Program-made: the position numbers and the translations under genes
DNA from: CAYUEQ01 sp964443805
GTDB taxonomy: Bacteria; Bacillota_I; Bacilli_A; RF39; UBA660
Direction: 5' to 3'
DNA: 47,594 nt
Assembly: GCA_964443805.1 (NCBI GenBank)
Contig: CAYUEQ010000001.1
Span: 1 to 47,594 of the forward strand
Notes under the pieces: model-generated
Databases searched by the model: none
What the model was told of the DNA's origin: nothing
What the model saw: only the letters and a program-made list of their open reading frames with translations
Shown: positions 44,307-47,594 of the stretch, piece by piece
Position numbering within the stretch: position 1 is the first letter of the stretch
Layout: each line of letters starts with the position of its first letter

Positions 44307-44588
44307 ATGAAAGAAATAATTATTAATAAAAATAAATATAAACTCATAAAAGAAGAGAAAGATGCTTTTGATTTAGAGGAAGTAACGGCAAAGGCGACTG
44401 ATTATTTTAACATATATGATTACATAGTCGGGGATTGGTCATATGGGAAATTAAGATTAAAAGGATTTACTAATAAAGGCAACAAAAACAATAAAAAACT
44501 AAATGATTTTGATAATCTTGATAATTATCTCGAAGAATATTGTGCATATGGATGTAGATATTTTATTTTAGAGAAAATTAATGATTGA
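44307..44588 (+). CDS. yutD: YutD-family protein
   Basis: 93 residues from ATG 44307 (GGAAGGTGAG upstream). YDYIVGDWSYGKLRLKGF and the ending EEYCAYGCRYFIL are the hallmark of the YutD (DUF1027) family, a small globular protein of unknown function kept across Bacilli. A GTG at 44298 lies inside the ribosome binding site and is rejected. Confidence 0.88.
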   Translation: MKEIIINKNKYKLIKEEKDAFDLEEVTAKATDYFNIYDYIVGDWSYGKLRLKGFTNKGNKNNKKLNDFDNLDNYLEEYCAYGCRYFILEKIND

Positions 44589-44638
44589 ATGTTAGCTGAA
44601 TTATGATATAATTAATTTATAATAAAGGAGGGAATTAA

Positions 44639-44905
44639 GTGGATACTAAAATTAATATAACAAATCAAGATGGTAGTGTAATTGAAGCTGAATTGCTTAG
44701 AGTTTTTAAAAATTTGGAAGGCACTAAAAGATATGTTATATACACTTTAAATGAAGTAGATAATAATAGTTTATTAAAAATATATGTCGGAGAAATGAAA
44801 GAAGAAAACGGAGCTATTAATTTAGTTAAAATTGAAACCGATGATGAATGGAATAATATTAAAATTCTTCTAAGGGAATTAATAGCAGGAGGTAACAATG
44901 AATAA
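44639..44905 (+). CDS. DUF1292 (YrzB-like) protein
   Basis: 88 residues, GTG start behind AAAGGAGGG. The pattern I-T-N-QDGS...ELLRVF...TKRYVIYTL and a late EWNNI are typical of DUF1292 proteins, small beta-rich proteins of unknown role usually near holliday-junction resolvase genes in Bacilli; here that link is absent. The next gene overlaps its end by eight bases. Confidence 0.8.
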   Translation: MDTKINITNQDGSVIEAELLRVFKNLEGTKRYVIYTLNEVDNNSLLKIYVGEMKEENGAINLVKIETDDEWNNIKILLRELIAGGNNE

Positions 44906-45548
44906 AGAAATAGAAACTATAACGCAAGTTGAAAGTAATATGAACAAAGTTGGTAATTTAAACTCATTAGCTATTCCACAAGTTAAAGAAAAAATCAGTG
45001 GTAGCAGTGTTCAATTACAAGAAAACATGGTTGAATCACCGATAATTCCAGATGTTGATCCTATTATAATAGAAAATCAACAACCAATTATATCAAACTC
45101 ACAAACTCCTATAGCACCACAAACTCCAGTTGAAATTAATGAACCTATGATACCGACTGTTGAACCACAAGCTGTAGAACAAACTTTGGAACAACCTGTG
45201 GAACAACCTGTAACAACAGCAAATATCGATATCGAAGAAAAATGGCAAATAGAAGTTGATGAAATATTTAATAATTTAACACAAGTTATTAATGAAGCAA
45301 GAGATATAGCAATTATGGGTATGGAAAATATTTATAAAGGAATGTTGACTGAGGCAAAAGAAAGAGAAGCTGAAAATAAAGTAAAGGAACAATTGAATAT
45401 TCAAAGTCAGGAAATGATTAAGAATAATGCAGCTCAGGTAGGTTTAAATCCTGTATCATTAGAAAATCAAACACCACAACAAAATACAATGACAGAAATC
45501 TCAACATTTCAGATACCTCCAGTAGAAAACCAAAATTTAACTATGTAA
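44898..45548 (+). CDS. Pro/Gln/Glu-rich hypothetical protein
   Basis: 216 residues without membrane segments. Residues 20-115 are low in complexity (Pro, Gln, Ile, Val; VEQPVEQPV-like repeats). A predicted helix (about 112-180) contains WQIEVDEIFNNLTQVINEA. No family recognised. AGGAGG lies in the end of the overlapping DUF1292 gene. Confidence 0.55.
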   Translation: MNKEIETITQVESNMNKVGNLNSLAIPQVKEKISGSSVQLQENMVESPIIPDVDPIIIENQQPIISNSQTPIAPQTPVEINEPMIPTVEPQAVEQTLEQPVEQPVTTANIDIEEKWQIEVDEIFNNLTQVINEARDIAIMGMENIYKGMLTEAKEREAENKVKEQLNIQSQEMIKNNAAQVGLNPVSLENQTPQQNTMTEISTFQIPPVENQNLTM

Positions 45549-45552
45549 ACAG

Positions 45553-45579
45553 CATTAAGCATTTAGCTTAATGTTTTTT
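45553..45579 (+). terminator. Terminator
   Basis: CATTAAGC (45553-45560), 5-base loop, GCTTAATG (45566-45573), six T. Confidence 0.8.
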
Positions 45580-45602
45580 CATACACTTATATAAGTGATT
45601 AT

Positions 45603-46529
45603 ATGAAGAATGTGTTAAATTATTATTATAATATAAATGTTACTGACGTAGTAAAAGAAGGGGATGTTTATTCTTTTGATTTAAATTACACAAAATATTA
45701 TTTTGTGCTTTTATTACGACCAATAGAAGATCTTCCGCATTTGAATGATTTAACAAATGAAATGTATGCTAAAGGCATCTTAACTCATACTTTTATGTTG
45801 AACAAAGATAATTTGTTATATACTGTTTATAATGAACAGAATTATTGTTTACTTAAAATTAATAATAGTTGGGATAAAGAAATAACTTTAAATGATATTA
45901 ATCACTTTCATTATAATTTAATAATTACTGATACTAATAGCAAATTAAAACGTACTGATTGGGCAACACTTTGGAGTGAGAAGATAGATTACTTTGAATA
46001 TCAAATTAGACAGTTAGGTATAGATAAAAAAATTATCGTAAACAGCTTTAGCTATTATATTGGTTTGGCAGAAAATGCTATAGCTTACGTTAATAATATA
46101 TCTTTGAATTTAGATGCTAGCACTAATGGTATGTTGACTGTTTGTCATCGTAGAATATTTAACCCTAACATATCATTGAATTTTTTAAATCCTCTAAGTT
46201 ATGTAATTGATTATGACATTAGAGATATTGCAGAGTATATTAAGGTTATGTTTTTTAGTAATGAATATGATTGGTATGAAATAGAAAATTATATAAATAG
46301 TCAAGTTTTAACTCCGTATAGTTGTGCTATGCTTTATGCCAGACTTCTGTATCCTTCTTACTATTTTGATGTGTACGAAAAAGTTATGAATGAAGAAGTG
46401 GAAGAGAGAGATTTATTAAGTATTATTGAAAATGTAGATAATTATGAAATATTTTTAAAAGATATTTATAATTTGTTAAGCAAAAAAAATCCAATCCCAC
46501 GAATAGATTGGATAATGCATAAAAATTAA
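45603..46529 (+). CDS. YutH/CotS-like spore coat protein (kinase-like fold)
   Basis: 308 residues. Layout of the CotS/YutH coat family, which has an aminoglycoside-phosphotransferase-like fold. LTVCHRRI stands at the catalytic-loop position where active kinases have HGD, so phosphotransfer is unlikely. NPLSYVIDYDIRDIAEYIKV matches the metal-binding loop region. YutH is a sigma-E-controlled coat protein in Bacillus. Ribosome site is weak (AAGTGAT). The stop overlaps the convergent NifU-like gene by four bases. Confidence 0.65.
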   Translation: MKNVLNYYYNINVTDVVKEGDVYSFDLNYTKYYFVLLLRPIEDLPHLNDLTNEMYAKGILTHTFMLNKDNLLYTVYNEQNYCLLKINNSWDKEITLNDINHFHYNLIITDTNSKLKRTDWATLWSEKIDYFEYQIRQLGIDKKIIVNSFSYYIGLAENAIAYVNNISLNLDASTNGMLTVCHRRIFNPNISLNFLNPLSYVIDYDIRDIAEYIKVMFFSNEYDWYEIENYINSQVLTPYSCAMLYARLLYPSYYFDVYEKVMNEEVEERDLLSIIENVDNYEIFLKDIYNLLSKKNPIPRIDWIMHKN

Positions 46530-46750
46530 AATTCAACGTTTATTACTCCTTGTACTTCTGGTATTTCACTACGTAAAGATTCGTAAATTCCGTTTTTTAT
46601 AGTTTGATCTTTATGAACGCAATTTTGACAAGCGCCTGTTAGTTTTATGTAAACAAGATTATTTTCATATTTTATAAATTCTACATCGCCACCATCACTA
46701 TTTAGATATGGTTTTAACTCGTTAAGGATATCTTTTATTTTATCTTCCAT
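46526..46750 (-). CDS. NifU C-terminal (Nfu-type) iron-sulfur scaffold
   Basis: 74 residues, a bare NifU C-terminal domain. LKPYLNSDGGDVEFI and GACQNCVHKDQTIKNG give the CxxC pair that holds a [4Fe-4S] cluster at a dimer interface for delivery to targets. Corresponds to Bacillus YutI. Convergent with the YutH-like gene, overlapping by four bases. Confidence 0.9.
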   Translation of the reverse strand: MEDKIKDILNELKPYLNSDGGDVEFIKYENNLVYIKLTGACQNCVHKDQTIKNGIYESLRSEIPEVQGVINVEF

Positions 46751-46920
46751 ATTATCACCGTAATTAAATTATAGCATGAAAGATATTAAATAGTAAATAT
46801 CCTTAGAAATTATTTTTTAATTGTTTTTAGTGAATATGATTGAAACTATAATTAAAGTTAAAAGGGGAGAAGCTAATTTTTTAAGAGCTATGTTGTTGAA
46901 TATCATGATTTAATAATTTA

Positions 46921-46929
46921 TGTTATACT
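46921..46929 (+). promoter_or_regulatory. Extended -10 promoter
   Basis: TG-T-TATACT at 46921-46929, about 20 bases before the ribosome binding site of the S1-domain gene. No clear -35. Confidence 0.5.
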
Positions 46930-46949
46930 TATTTAAGAGGTGTTTATCA

Positions 46950-47306
46950 ATGAAAGAATATAAGAAAGGAGATATAATCAAAGGTCAGGTAACAGGCATT
47001 GAAAAATATGGTATATTTATAAATATCGATGCTTATTATGACGGATTGATCCATATTTCAGAAATTTCAAAGGATTTTGTAAGAGACATAAGAGATTATG
47101 TGGAGATAGGTGAAACAATATTTGTAAAGATAATTAATGTCGACGAGGAAAATTTGCAAATTAAACTAAGTATTAAAGATATTGATTATAAAATAAAACG
47201 AAGACCAAATAGAGTTAAGGAATCAAAAAATGGTTTTAATCCATTAGCTGAAGCTTTACCAAAATGGGTTGCTGCAAAATTAAAAGAAATAAATTATATA
47301 AAATAA
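46950..47306 (+). CDS. S1-domain RNA-binding protein (YugI/CvfD/GSP13-like)
   Basis: 118 residues. S1 domain in residues 5-75 (GDIIKGQVTGIEKYGIFINI, GLIHISEIS), then a basic linker and helix (FNPLAEALPKWVAAKL). This is the layout of general stress protein 13/CvfD, which binds the ribosome and affects translation. AAGAGGTG sets ATG 46950; an in-frame ATG at 46920 is too near the promoter to be used. Confidence 0.87.
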   Translation: MKEYKKGDIIKGQVTGIEKYGIFINIDAYYDGLIHISEISKDFVRDIRDYVEIGETIFVKIINVDEENLQIKLSIKDIDYKIKRRPNRVKESKNGFNPLAEALPKWVAAKLKEINYIK

Positions 47307-47324
47307 CTACAAGTTATTTTTTTT
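47301..47324 (+). terminator. Terminator of the S1-domain gene
   Basis: AAATAACT (47301-47308), loop aca, AGTTATTT (47312-47319), T tract. Confidence 0.75.
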
Positions 47325-47327
47325 AAT

Positions 47328-47348
47328 AAAAAAAGAAGCTATTGCTTC
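47328..47348 (-). terminator. Terminator of the tRNA cluster
   Basis: On the minus strand GAAGC / GCTTC (47344-47348 and 47335-47339) with a 4-base loop is followed by seven T. Short stem. Confidence 0.5.
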
Positions 47349-47364
47349 CTTTAATAATCATAAA

Positions 47365-47440
47365 TGGTGTCCCGCGCGCGACTCGAACGCGCGACCCTTT
47401 GATTAAAAGTCAAATGCTCTACCAACTGAGCTAGCGGGAC
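47365..47440 (-). tRNA. tRNA-Lys (TTT)
   Basis: 76 nt with CCA encoded. Acceptor GTCCCGC / GCGGGAC pairs; D-loop AGCTCAGTTGGTAGAGC; anticodon stem TTTGA/TCAAA with loop CTTTTAA, anticodon TTT; T-loop GTTCGAGTC. Confidence 0.96.
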
Positions 47441-47445
47441 AAAAA

Positions 47446-47521
47446 TGGCTGCCTCGGGTGGATTCGAACCACCGGAATGTCAGAGTCAAAGTCTGATGCC
47501 TTACCGCTTGGCTACGAGGCA
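47446..47521 (-). tRNA. tRNA-Gln (TTG)
   Basis: 76 nt with CCA encoded. Acceptor TGCCTCG / CGAGGCA; anticodon stem TCAGA/TCTGA, loop CTTTGAC, anticodon TTG; T-loop GTTCGAATC. Confidence 0.95.
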
Positions 47522-47528
47522 TTAAAAG

Positions 47529-47594
47529 TGGTGGAGGGTCATGGATTTGAACCATGGAACCCGAAGGAACAGATTTACAGTCTGCCGCGTTTGA
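47529..47594 (-). tRNA. tRNA-Tyr (GTA), 5' end outside window
   Basis: CCA-encoded 3' end, T-loop GGTTCAAATCC, a long variable arm (class II) and anticodon loop CTGTAAA with anticodon GTA. The D-arm and 5' acceptor strand are cut by the window edge. Confidence 0.9.

Noticed and set aside
45603..46529. Active aminoglycoside phosphotransferase
   Set aside because: The catalytic HGD motif is replaced by CHRRI; the protein fits the coat-protein branch of the fold.
1..47594. CRISPR array
   Set aside because: No regularly spaced repeats of 25-40 bases and no cas genes were found.

Overview
This is a very AT-rich window (by eye around 30% GC or lower) from a spore-forming Bacillota. Sporulation markers are spread through it: a CotY/CotZ-like coat protein, a CotJA-CotJB fusion with CotJC, a YunB homologue, and a YutH/CotS-like coat protein. 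No outer-membrane genes are seen, and the three tRNA genes encode their CCA ends. The style of the proteins (TasA-like anchors joined to formylglycine-enzyme-like folds, many short membrane-anchored cysteine-containing proteins) recalls the small-genome gut Bacilli such as order RF39. That placement is an inference.

Layout. 1-6054: end of a coat gene; a large secreted TasA-like protein whose last 100 bases look like the variable region of a diversity-generating retroelement; a decayed gene; a SEDS (RodA/FtsW) protein; a metallophosphoesterase and a CPBP protease on the minus strand.

6197-32957: about 27 kb of plus-strand genes forming one envelope apparatus. The first half is Tad pilus-like: two paralogous membrane-anchored extracellular proteins, a 1008-residue Cys-rich secreted protein, a TadE-like protein, CpaB, TadA/CpaF, TadB, TadC, two Flp-like pilins behind their own promoter, two more pseudopilins and a TadZ-like protein. 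The second half is type IV secretion-like: VirB2-like pilins, VirB6/TrbL, PrgI/VirB3, a two-gene VirB4, a wall hydrolase with NlpC/P60 domain, lipoproteins, VirD4/TraG and a VirB2-like domain fused to a DD-carboxypeptidase. No relaxase, prepilin peptidase, integrase or origin of transfer was recognised. This chromosomal Tad plus T4SS hybrid is the most interesting object here. An N-gap at 25581-25590 interrupts it, and the sequence to its right is a second copy of the end of VirB4, so genes are probably missing.

33018-47306: housekeeping and sporulation genes: VTT membrane protein, RmuC, a PMCA-type Ca2+ ATPase, the cotJ operon, TrmL, a UPF0316 protein, ferredoxin, then a yunB-yutD-yutH-yutI-like cluster whose gene content resembles a Bacillus neighbourhood, and an S1-domain protein. 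47365-47594: a minus-strand tRNA cluster (Lys, Gln, Tyr).
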